Assembly: GCA_024195265.1 (NCBI GenBank)
Contig: JAJLRJ010000010.1
Span: 4,188,135 to 4,252,134, forward strand
Origin: Dendrophyllia cribrosa
Lineage: Eukaryota > Cnidaria > Anthozoa > Scleractinia > Dendrophylliidae
Length of the DNA: 64,000 bases
Direction: 5' to 3'
The notes below the pieces were generated by a model, which made no database searches, had not been told where the DNA came from, and saw nothing but the letters and a program-made list of their open reading frames with translations. The position numbers and the translations under genes are program-made. The stretch's first letter is position 1; every line of letters starts with the position of its first letter. Shown one piece after another: positions 11,119 to 18,830 of the stretch.

Positions 11119-12743
11119 ATAAAAGCAAGGGAGGGACTTAAACTTTCCAATACCTCTTGCTTATTTGGACCAGCTCTCACACTTTCATTGTCATTACAGG
11201 CAACACTTGTGAAACAAGCACTACACCTGAACCTCCCAAGCCACAGGAGGTCAAACTGACCTTTGGACCCAACAAGTCCCTGAGTTACCTTGACCGCATG
11301 TTACTGAAGAAGCATCATGGCGATCCAAACTTCATCTCAAAGGATGTGAAAAGTAACGGCACAAAATCAAAATCACCAAACAGTAGCTCACAGATTGAAA
11401 TTGAAAACCAGCTGGGAACAAACTACAGAGAGATCTTTCAAAGTTTGGGGGCATCGAACAGGAAACATACTCACAAAAAAGGTGCTGAGAATATGACATC
11501 ATCCGGTGTGGTATCGATTCAGGAGGCTAACGATGATGATTTAAGCATGGAGGAGACAACTGCATGCATTATAGAGGAAGAGGATAGTCATCCCCACCCC
11601 CAGCCCCAGAGTACAGCCATGTCACGCTCTGGGAGGGTCAGTATTATGTGTATGACCCCCAGGGGGAATTTTGAAGCTGATACTGAAGCATTGGTGCTAC
11701 AAGATGTTTCACCTGTATCTAATACTAGCCCCGCCTTACAACCGTCATCGCCCACGTCAAGGCTTGGAGTTAGGGGGGCTTATTCTCAAATGGGACAGAG
11801 CGTAGCAAGAAGGGCGCAAATTAAAGACCAGAGCGATGGTTTGGCAAGGGTGTGGAGTCCACAGCCCTCTCATGTTGGTCTATCAGAGTTTTTTCTTGCT
11901 GGTGTAAAAGATGATTTGCCGTCAGGTAGGCAGTCTCGGGAAAGAGTGACTGCATTTGGCCCGGCTTCAGTTAAACCTGATAAATTAAGCAAAACACTGC
12001 TATCACAGCATGTGTGGAAACCACATGAGAGCATAATCGAGAATGAGGACATTCAACAACAAACGCAGGAAGGTGGTGACAATGGCAGTGAAGTTCGTCT
12101 AGGAAGTCCCCGCCCTATTATTCCCCTCTTGCGTGAGCCAAGCTTGTCAGCTAAATGCCGGTCCAGACCCGACTCAAGTTCCTCCACCATAGCAATGCCA
12201 GTTGCAAGTGATATTCAGTACGATACTCAGATTCATGATTTTGGAATAGTGGATTTCCTCAAGTCGCAGCCAAACGGCTATGAAGATTATAGCCTTGTGC
12301 ACCGAGTGTCGACTGTCACAGACTTTACGCTGAGTCCAAACCCTCCAGTGTTTCATTGGTCAGATGATAGCGATGATGACTTTTTAGAACACCTCTGTTC
12401 TTGTGTCAATCAAGATGAGCAACGAGCGGACCAAGAGGAGGCTGACCGTGCCACCTTGACCGACCTTGCCTGGGAACTAGCCTCAACTACAGGCCGATTG
12501 ACTCAATGTGACTTAGATGATGATGATGATGAGGAGGAGGAGGAGGAGGAGGGGAAGAGAAAAGAGGAGGGGGGTACTGAGGGGGAATTTGACGAGGATA
12601 GTATAGAGACTAATGACCTTGGATCAGGGTTGAGCTCTAGTGATGAAGAAACTCCTGTTGACAGTTACAGTGCGAATGTAAATAAACCGAAAGAGAGTGA
12701 TGAGAATGCTTTAGCAGAAGCAGAGGTCCATGCATTGAAGTAA
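464..12743 (+). CDS. ZBBX: ZBBX-like zinc finger B-box domain protein (10 exons, 766 aa)
   Basis: Exons read: 464-501, 2871-2987, 3567-3663, 4729-4768, 5906-6000, 6550-6648, 6955-7040, 7929-7962, 9774-9924 and 11200-12743. All introns are GT/AG, phase is kept throughout, and the total is 2301 nt. The N-terminus ([13 protein letters not shown]) leads into a charged, probably coiled-coil stretch ([20 protein letters not shown]). A single B-box follows, with likely zinc ligands C119, C122, C131, C134, C139, C142, H147 and H155. Residues around 220-240 ([20 protein letters not shown]) resemble the conserved block after the B-box in vertebrate ZBBX. The long last exon encodes a low-complexity tail with an acidic run near residue 690. 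Vertebrate ZBBX is linked to motile-cilia expression, which is family knowledge only. The start is the first ATG in frame with exon 2. An earlier non-coding exon is possible. The family call rests on remembered similarity; another B-box protein is less likely. Confidence 0.82.
502..1303. other. ZBBX intron 1, left part: nothing recognised
   Basis: AT-rich intronic DNA with no repeat arms, tRNA-like boxes or long reading frame that I could recognise. Confidence 0.5.
1304..2517. mobile_element. TTAA-flanked non-autonomous DNA transposon, 1.2 kb
   Basis: The ends are inverted repeats: AGGACCCGAGTCA on the left and TGACTTGGGTCCT on the right, with one mismatch. They are directly flanked by TTAA at 1300-1303 and 2518-2521, the target duplication of piggyBac and Kolobok elements. 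No transposase frame is visible inside. It lies in ZBBX intron 1. Confidence 0.75.
3141..3515 (-). mobile_element. tRNA-derived SINE-like repeat with internal duplication
   Basis: On the minus strand the head reads GGTTTAGTGGTTAGCATTTT, close to a tRNA A-box region, followed by a B-box-like ATTGGTTTAAGCC. Towards its 3' end a block of about 85 bp, ending in the run of C near ACTACTCCCC, is duplicated at about 3211-3350. A related tail recurs at 25283-25376. It sits in ZBBX intron 2. Confidence 0.55.
3818..3932. repeat. 39-bp minisatellite, three copies
   Basis: The unit starts GATACAACTCACTAGTGG and continues to ACATTCCA. Copies two and three are almost identical and spaced 39 bp; the first differs by a small insertion. 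Each unit has its own short inverted repeat (GATACAAC / GTTGTATC). Confidence 0.85.
4075..4190 (-). mobile_element. tRNA-derived SINE head
   Basis: On the minus strand an A-box (TAGCTCAGTGG, plus-strand 4141-4151) is followed at normal tRNA spacing by a B-box (GGTTCGATTTC, plus-strand 4097-4107). The flanks do not fold into an intact acceptor stem, so this is a SINE or tRNA relic rather than a working tRNA. Confidence 0.6.
4894..5275. mobile_element. Minisatellite MITE (88-bp family), three units
   Basis: Starts near a TTAACCCGTTAACTTCC end and then carries three copies of an 88-bp unit beginning ATGGTACCATGCAAAAGTAC, at 4981, 5069 and 5157. It finishes with the ACTACATGTCTCCATAATTG end typical of the family. 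A complete single-unit copy at 45861-46077 shows both terminal inverted repeats. Confidence 0.8.
5276..5450 (-). mobile_element. tRNA-derived SINE with ATATATG-rich tail
   Basis: The minus-strand head reads CTTGGTAGCTCAGTGG at plus-strand 5419-5434. It is followed by a body with CACACTGCGAGGATCACAAA and an AT-rich tail containing CATATATG. I associate this tail type with stony-coral SINEs; that is recollection, not a search. Confidence 0.6.
5490..5600 (-). mobile_element. SINE body/tail, partial second copy
   Basis: Repeats the body (GATCCTCGCAGTGTGC on the plus strand) and the AT-rich tail of the SINE at 5276-5450 without the tRNA-like head. Confidence 0.55.
5650..5795 (+). mobile_element. 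SINE copy in plus orientation
   Basis: Shows GTAGCTCAGTGTCATGG followed by GGTTCATATCCC (A- and B-box-like), a short hairpin around TGAATTTTTTTCAGG, and the GCACACTGCAAAGATCACAA body shared with the two neighbouring copies. Confidence 0.55.
7641..7700. repeat. (TTA)n microsatellite
   Basis: About 60 bases of imperfect TTA/ATT repeats in ZBBX intron 7. Confidence 0.9.
8000..8280. repeat. GATACCCC-rich interspersed repeat ending in poly-C
   Basis: Repeated phrases such as ATACCCCATTCTA and ATACCCCGTTCTAG lead to GGCACATACCCGTATAGG and then GAGTAC plus a tract of about 25 C. Related sequence with the same poly-C end lies at 10746-11116, 12765-13260 and, more loosely, 41160-41660. Confidence 0.6.
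8355..8736. mobile_element. pogo/Tc1-mariner-like MITE nested in another MITE
   Basis: The ends are CAGGGGAACCTCGATTTAAC and TTAAATCAAGATCCCACTG, inverted CAG...CTG termini. TA follows on the right and TG (a decayed TA) precedes on the left. Removing it restores AGTACTGCC, the uninterrupted host unit. The interior has several GATATAACGAA repeats. Confidence 0.75.
8801..9567. mobile_element. Penelope-like retroelement relic with inverted halves
   Basis: The left half (about 9200 down to 8805, minus strand) reads as the end of the reverse transcriptase region and the start of a GIY-YIG endonuclease: [20 protein letters not shown], then [21 protein letters not shown] and [15 protein letters not shown] one-base frameshift lies near 9075. 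The right half (9200-9320, plus strand) reads [18 protein letters not shown] through to [10 protein letters not shown] and a stop, which is the C-terminal end of the same type of protein. The part between GDRF and GLSL is missing. About 240 bases of 3' sequence follow. CTCAAAAGTT at 8791-8800 and TTCAAAAAGTTT near 9568 look like a target duplication. Confidence 0.75.
9417..9452 (+). ncRNA. Degenerate hammerhead-like core in the Penelope-like tail
   Basis: CCGACGAAGGGCTAGCGCT is followed by CGAAACGTC. This matches the CUGANGA / GAAA core order of hammerhead ribozymes carried by Penelope-like elements, except that the U of CUGANGA is C. It is probably inactive. Confidence 0.35.
10310..10445. 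repeat. Degenerate GTCCGTCTTATAGAGG repeats
   Basis: At least three copies of a roughly 20-bp phrase (GTCCGTCTTATAGAGGTGTC) lie in ZBBX intron 9. A related phrase in the opposite orientation makes up the array at 47770-48250. Confidence 0.6.
10746..11116. repeat. Repeat bounded by 65-nt poly-G and 37-nt poly-C
   Basis: Poly-G at 10746-10810 and poly-C at 11080-11116 face each other around CCTTAAATAGGGT-type sequence present in both orientations. It looks like two copies of the poly-C repeat arranged head to head. The poly-C end is 84 bases before the last ZBBX exon. Confidence 0.75.
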
Positions 12744-12764
12744 ACTGAAATGTTTCCATCCCAG

Positions 12765-13223
12765 GGGAGAGGGGTACTCGTATAAGCCATATGGGTATGT
12801 GCCGCTGTGAAGGGTTTGGTTTTCAAGCAGTTTAGTCTGGGATAGGGTATAGAAATCAGAGGGGTTTGGTCTAGAATAGGGTATCATTTATCGCGAAACT
12901 GATCAGTGGTATGACGATAGAGTTTTTGGAAAATTGTATCTAGTGTGTAATAGGGTTGCTAATTTCAGCTGAACATTTTCTGTTATACACCTTATTCCAA
13001 AATGGTGGCCAATTTATTATTCTGTTATATGTTTATGTTAATTAACCCTTGTTACCTCGTCAGCATGTGCAAAATGCAACAGAATTTTCATGCGAAAATG
13101 AGGCAAGGAGGGCTAATTGAATACAAAAGAATAATAAATTGCCCGCCATTTTGGAATAAGGTGCATAGGGTAAGGGTTTCAGAGTCCCAGCGGCACACTT
13201 ACACTTAAAAATGTACCCCCCCG

Positions 13224-13260
<37 letters not shown>
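12765..13260. repeat. Poly-C repeat interrupted by a hairpin MITE
   Basis: Starts GAGGGGTACTCGTATAAGCC just after the ZBBX stop and ends with about 45 C (one G) at 13215-13260. The middle is occupied by a hairpin element. Confidence 0.65.
12988..13167. mobile_element. Hairpin MITE
   Basis: CACCTTATTCCAAAATGG on the left is answered by CCATTTTGGAATAAGGTGC on the right, with further pairing inside (TTATTATTCTG / GAATAATAAATTG). Confidence 0.75.
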
Positions 13261-13263
<3 letters not shown>

Positions 13264-13679
13264 CTCACCCTCCGGTTACCATTTACCGTTTTGGTTTGGT
13301 ATTCAATTGGTAGTAAAATCATTGAATTTGAACTTTGACATCTCTTACTGAATGGCTGGCAGGTCGGGTCAGTTTGAAGGTGGAATGGAATTTGAAGGCA
13401 TTGCGTAATCAAGCTATTGTATTTGGACCAACGTGGAAAGGCTGACAGAGTGTAAAAGTTGGAAATACCTGGCTGCACTCAGCTGTCATTTGCGTTTCCA
13501 TAGATTGGTTAAAAATGACATTGAGGGGGTGAAATGGAAAAAAGGTCGCCTCCCAACAACTGAACGGCAGCCATTGCTACCGTACCTAAAAGGTGAAATT
13601 GTAATTTCAACGCCCTCGAAAATGCACCGTTGAGAAAATCTGTGCAAAAAATCAATGATAAATCAATGAACTCAATGAT

Positions 13680-13810
13680 GATGATTGATGAACTCAAGTT
13701 CTTAGTTTAGGTGTCAATAATTAGCTCAATTGAAAAATTGAGCTAGAAAGTTGCTGACATGAATAAAGTTGATTGACTGATTTTTGATTTTTGATTGATT
13801 GATTGATTCA
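13680..13810. repeat. GATT/ATGA-rich simple repeat
   Basis: Low-complexity stretch with ATGATGATGATTGATG and TTGATTGATTGATTGATTC. Confidence 0.7.
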
Positions 13811-13828
13811 ACCACATGGCACCTTTAT

Positions 13829-14090
13829 GGAGCGGTTCTCAATTGAGTGTCGTAAAACCAAAAGCAAAGTAATTACTCTGACCAATCACAGAACTCGCAG
13901 ACAATCTGATGAACCAATCAGAACTCGAAGCAAATACATGTAGCTGGCGCCAATCGCGGGAAAACGCGTGCGAGCAAGTCACGATTGTTATTGGTTTTAC
14001 TTATTGGTTAATAAAGTGGCGCGAGATTTTTAGCCAATCACAAAGCGTAGCGATGCAAAACCAAAGAAATTGCGAAATTACTTTTCACCC
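13829..14090. mobile_element. CCAAT-rich MITE, copy 1
   Basis: Begins GAGCGGTTCTCAATTGAGTG and carries CTGACCAATCACAG, GGGAAAACGCGTGCGAGCAA and a TTAGCCAATCACAAAGCG block. The right terminus is lost. Fuller copies are at 52708, 53549 and 53845. Confidence 0.75.
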
Positions 14091-14121
14091 TGGGTGCCTT
14101 TTCTCGCGCTCTCATCTCGTC

Positions 14122-14182
14122 GGTCGGCCCCGACATCTCACGAAGGCGCGGTCGGTCGGCCCCGAAATCTCACGAAAGGGTG
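14122..14182. repeat. Tandem GGTCGGCCCCGA duplication
   Basis: GTCGGCCCCGACATCTCACG is repeated about 32 bases later as GTCGGCCCCGAAATCTCACG. Confidence 0.8.
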
Positions 14183-14539
14183 CCCGAAGAAAACGTCTGG
14201 CTATGTTGTTCTCTGCGCAGTGGAATATTTGCAGAACGTAATGGGAACTACGAATATTTGACCTCCTACACAAAAACTTTTCAAGGTTCGTTAACGGAAG
14301 TAATCCTAAAATACCCTTCATTTACAATTTATCACTGATTTTAGTATAAAATGCTCTCGATGGCAAATTCTTCACTGATTTTCGTATAAAAGCATTCTCG
14401 ACCACAGAGTCCTTGGTCTTTTTTTAGTGGCGCGGTCATGCGCAAAAGAGAAGAGCTCTGGGCTCGAGAATGGTATGAAATGCTCTTGATTACCGCTCTT
14501 GCGCACGTAGACACTTCGCAAAAACCGAAAGATGTGTCA

Positions 14540-14645
14540 ACAGGCATACATACATACAACCTTTATTTATACATGATATAAATTCAAAGCTACAGCTGGT
14601 GGGGCCGGTCATGTAAGAGATCAAACTCGCTAAAGGTCAATGCCA
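14540..14645 (-). mobile_element. LINE-like 3' tail
   Basis: On the minus strand: GACCGGCCCCACCAGCTGTA, then ATAAATAAAGGTTG, then an (ATGT)n tail. This is the usual look of a truncated LINE 3' end with a microsatellite tail. Confidence 0.45.
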
Positions 14646-14714
14646 CACTTTCTACAGACTACATTCTGTAAAAGTCGGAACTTCGAGCATTAAAACCAAA
14701 CCTCTGAACCTTTA

Positions 14715-15680
14715 GGGACGGACCATTATTTTTCTGGAAGGGGGGTGATGAGAATTATTGAAAAAAAATTGTTTGCGGAGCCTGAAAAGACAAAATAAAT
14801 TGTTCGCAAACACGATATGTGTTAAAAAAAATGTTTGCAGAGAAGTCAGATAAACTATTAAAAAATATTAGTTCCAAAACTGAAATATTGCTCAGTGATG
14901 CGAAAGCAAATACAGCTGAAAATATCTTCAAGATGTCTCTTTCCATTTGGCTGCACAAGACAACTCCTTCACCTTGCTTTCGCAAATAGCAGCCAAAAGG
15001 CTCTTCGTTGTGCCAGGACTTAAGGTCAGGACTTAAGGTTATCATTCAAGGAATACCGCTTGCCTTGCCATTTAACGTTGACATTGTGTCAAGAAATGGG
15101 CAAGTTTCAGAAGGCTGTCATCTTTCTGACGATATCACCATCAAAGCTAATGGGTCACTAACTGTTTGCAAGTTATTTGGAGTAACCTATGGCGATGGGA
15201 ATCAATGTGCCTGCCTTCACCGCTGGTACACAGCCCGGGTGGTACGAGTATGATGGCGTGTGGGAGCAACGTCGCTAACGTCAAAGATGATCAGGACTTC
15301 GGTTCTGTGGAATCGCGAAAAAGTCTGCTACTCCCTTTGCACTGTCGTATGCCCTTTATTTGCGCCAGTAGCTCCCGCGTAGGAATTAAAACAGTGAGTG
15401 ATGTATAAAGGAACGACAAACTATAAAAATTAATTACAGAGAGCGTATGTGGCCAAAATAATTGGCTATAGCTCTATTGATTTTTTTTTTCGAAAAATAG
15501 CTTATTAGCTCAAGTAATTTCAGCACTGGAAAAGATAGCTCTGTAAAAACAATGAAAAGAAAAATGTTTGCAGGAAGGTGCTCTTGGAAAAAAATGATTG
15601 TAGAGGCGCATACATTAAAAAAACTTGTTTGCAGAGGAAAATTTCTCATCCCCCCCTCCATAAAAATAATGGTCCATCCC
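14715..15680. mobile_element. DNA transposon with GGGACGGACCATTATTTTT ends
   Basis: The left end GGGACGGACCATTATTTTT pairs with the right end AAAAATAATGGTCCATCCC. TTAA follows the right end and TTTA precedes the left, suggesting a decayed TTAA duplication. An 81-codon open frame at 15008-15253 (contains GDGNQCACLHRWYTARV) has no function I recognise. Another copy of the right end lies near 35125-35217. Confidence 0.65.
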
Positions 15681-15788
15681 TTAAATATTTTGTTCTTTTA
15701 AGACGTGAAATTGATGAAAAATTGGCCGAAGAAGATCAGACAAGAGATAATAAAGGCCGCGCGTGACAACCGGGTTAAGATTATCATT

Positions 15789-18152
15789 CACAGGACGAAA
15801 TAACGACTTTAAGTGCAAGTAAAGGTTCATTAAAGAAAACTTAAAGAACAATTTCGACTATCTTTAAGTGCACCGTAAATTACTTAAATAAGCCTTTACT
15901 TGACAACACTTAAAGCTAGTAATGAACAATTTAAGTTGCCTTTAAGGGTCTTTAAGTTGTTGGAAAGTTGAATTAAAGATAACGTAAAGGTTCTTAAACA
16001 CATATTAAAGATACTTACTAACTTTAATCAAGAGAAAATAATTGGACAGAGAGGGAGTCTCCCAGTAATGGGTTTGGGATATCTTAATTGCAAAAAAGTT
16101 ATTTTTAGTAACAATGCGGACCACGCGAAAACATTTTCCGGTGAGCTGGTTGACTTCCGGAAGACTCGCTTTCATGAATCAGCGCGTCAAGCCAGGCGGA
16201 GTCAGCAAATTAAAAAAATGGCGACCATCGCGGTGGTAATTTCGCATGTGAAAAAGAAAGTAAAATGGTCGTGTTTGAGCAAAGAAGGTTATAAGGTACC
16301 ACAGCGGCTGGATACATAGATCTTCATCTATCTTTATACACAAACTGTTGCAACTGAAGCGGTAAAAAGGGGGCTGGACAATTCAACTTACTGGACAGAT
16401 GCCATCTACTCCGATCTCTTGTAAGCATCGTTTCTAAAAGTTTGAAGTCGCTTTGCTCGATCGATGGCCAGCCCATCCAAACTTTTCAGACGTGAAATAT
16501 TTGCATACTGTAGAAATATTCAAAGTTGTTATGTTTTTTGTAGCTGAAGGATGGGAGGATTCTCTTCTGGGAAAATCACTTTTTAGGAATTTCAACACGG
16601 CAAGGAGTTAAAACGCTAAAACCGGTTCACATGCATGCAGTCCTTAAAATTCTCAGTGACCAGTTATAATCCAATCAAAGCAACGTTCGGAAAAACAACT
16701 TATTGATTTTTATGAAACATAACTTGGACAAAGTGAATGAAGATGTCCGATCCATTGTTTTCTATTAGAAAAGGTAAATAGAAAGCGTGTAACCGACGGC
16801 GCTTCCAAACAAGGCATCATCCGTAGTTTTCATTTATTAAAAAACGTGGCCTTGGGTATGATGCATTTTCGTATTGAAACTTAGCTAAACTTCTTTAAAC
16901 CTAAACACAAAAGTTAATAATATTATTGCCTTTAGTCTAGAGTGGACCAAGTTTTTGACGTCGTGATACCGTGTTCAGCAATTTTTTAAACTGAGGTTAA
17001 GCTGTACTTTGACATGTACAAACAAAGGATCGCTGCCGCAGAAATGGTGACCTTTTATCACAAAGTTCAATGAATAAATTAAGGTACATCACTAGAAAAG
17101 TGTGTTTTATTTATTCGCTTTTTAAAAATAAAATAATACAAGTCTACTGGATTTTTTCGAAGTCAATAATCCAAGTACGTATAGATGAAAACTAACTACT
17201 ATACGATGAAAACTAACTACTTAACCTAAAACACGCGGCATATCGAATAAATCAGAAATTCAATCACTTTTCCAGAAATTTTACTTACACTTTGGCTCCA
17301 AATAAACCTCTAACCCGCGGCTGTCAGTATAGAGTTCCTTGGTAGCTGACCTCAACAGAACTGATATTCATTTTCCATGGAAAGAAGATGCTCCTGACAA
17401 AGTCCTTCCAAACGTAAGCTTATAAGCTTATAGAAAACAAATCCATGCATGCATGTGAACCGGTTTTAGCGTTTTTAACTCCTTGCCGTGTTGAAATTCC
17501 TAAAAAGTGATTCTATCCTTCAGCTACAAAAAAACATAACAACTTTGAATTCTACAGTATGCAACTATTTCACGTCTGAAAAGTTTGATGGGCTGGCCAT
17601 CGATCGAGCAAAGCGACGTCAAACTTGTAGAAACGACGCTTACAAGAGATTGGAGTAGATGGTTGATTGGCATCTGTCCAGTAAGTTGAATTGTCCAGCC
17701 CCCTTTTTACCGCTTCAGTTTCAACAGTTTGTGTATAAAGATAGATAAAGATCTATGTATCCAGCCGCTGTGGTACTATATAACGTTCTTTGCTCAAACA
17801 GGACCATTTTATACTTTCTTTTTCACATGCGAAATTACCACCGCGATGGTCGCCATTTTTTTTAATTTGCTGACTCCGCCTGGCTTGACGCGCTGATTCA
17901 TGAAAGCGAGTCTTCCGGAAGTCAACCAGCTCACCGGAAAATGTTTTCGCATGGTCCGCATGGTTACTAAAAATAACTTTTTTGCAATTAAGATATCCCA
18001 GCCAACGCCCCTAGACTCCCTCTCTGTCCAATTATAATCTCTTGCTTTAATACATTTAAGAGTATTTACGTCTCAACTTAAAGATTTTCGCTACCTTTAA
18101 GTAAAATTTAATTTTCTCTTAAAGATTAGTAAATTCATTATTTCGTCCTGTG
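15789..18152. mobile_element. 2.4-kb foldback DNA transposon with long inverted arms
   Basis: The exact 15-bp termini are CACAGGACGAAATAA and TTATTTCGTCCTGTG, with ATT on both sides as a possible 3-bp duplication. Inner arms of about 600 bp (about 16030-16660 and 17430-18030) are near-perfect inverted repeats, for example GAAGACTCGCTTTCATGAAT against ATTCATGAAAGCGAGTCTTC. Between them is about 0.8 kb with no transposase frame. The outer parts have TTTAAG/CTTTAA repeats. Confidence 0.8.
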
Positions 18153-18170
18153 ATTGCTACCCACCAGGAT

Positions 18171-18337
18171 CCGGGTTGTTTGAAAGTCGATTAGCGCTAA
18201 CTTCGGATTAAAAGTGAAAAAGTCATTTATAGCTAAGTAGTGAAGACAAGTTAAAATTTTCAATTGTTTAGTTGTTTAACTGGATTCAAAATTGACGCTA
18301 ATCCTGGGTTAGCTTAATCGTGCTTTGAACAACCCGG
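18171..18337. mobile_element. MITE with CCGGGTTGTT ends, copy 1
   Basis: CCGGGTTGTTTGAAAGTCGA on the left and GTGCTTTGAACAACCCGG on the right. The same family, longer, occurs at 49600-49834. Confidence 0.75.
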
Positions 18338-18713
18338 TCCAGGTGACCTAGTAGAGTTGGTCTTCAACATAGAAAACTAAAAGGGATAGACCCCAAAATT
18401 TCGAAACAAGAAAGGTCCAGTATCACCCAAAATGCATTACGCGCCCAATGCCTCGACGATTGAATTTAACGCAGTCGAAAATTCCCGAAAGAGCCAATCA
18501 CGAGCGAGCTCGTCATTGATACAATCGATACAAATTAATTGATTAATATCGGAAATCGATAAAAATCCATAGCATATAAACTTGTGACTATCGATTTTCA
18601 TCGAATTTTATCGATTTTCATCTCCCCCGATAAAATTTTAAAAGTGTTTTAAATATCGCCCGGTGCTTTTCCAGTCACTTCCGGTTTCATTTTAGACTCG
18701 CTTTCACGTTGGC

Positions 18714-18773
18714 GGGAGTTTCCCGGAAAAACGCATCTTGTTAAAAAAAATTCCCAGAAATCTGAAAGTGAAA
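18714..18773. promoter_or_regulatory. NF-kB / STAT / IRF-like cluster upstream of the EPSTI1-like gene
   Basis: Within 60 bases and 58-117 bases before the start codon there are four fitting motifs. GGGAGTTTCC (18714-18723) fits the kB consensus GGGRNWYYCC. TTCCCGGAA (18720-18728) and TTCCCAGAA (18751-18759) fit the STAT/GAS consensus TTCNNNGAA. GAAAGTGAAA (18764-18773) fits the IRF consensus GAAANNGAAA. An ETS-type ACTTCCGGT lies just upstream. The motifs are seen; binding is inferred. Confidence 0.5.
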
Positions 18774-18830
18774 GTTCTTCATTTTGCTTTTAGTTGACAG
18801 AAGAAACATTTCATCTAAATTTTCTTCGCC

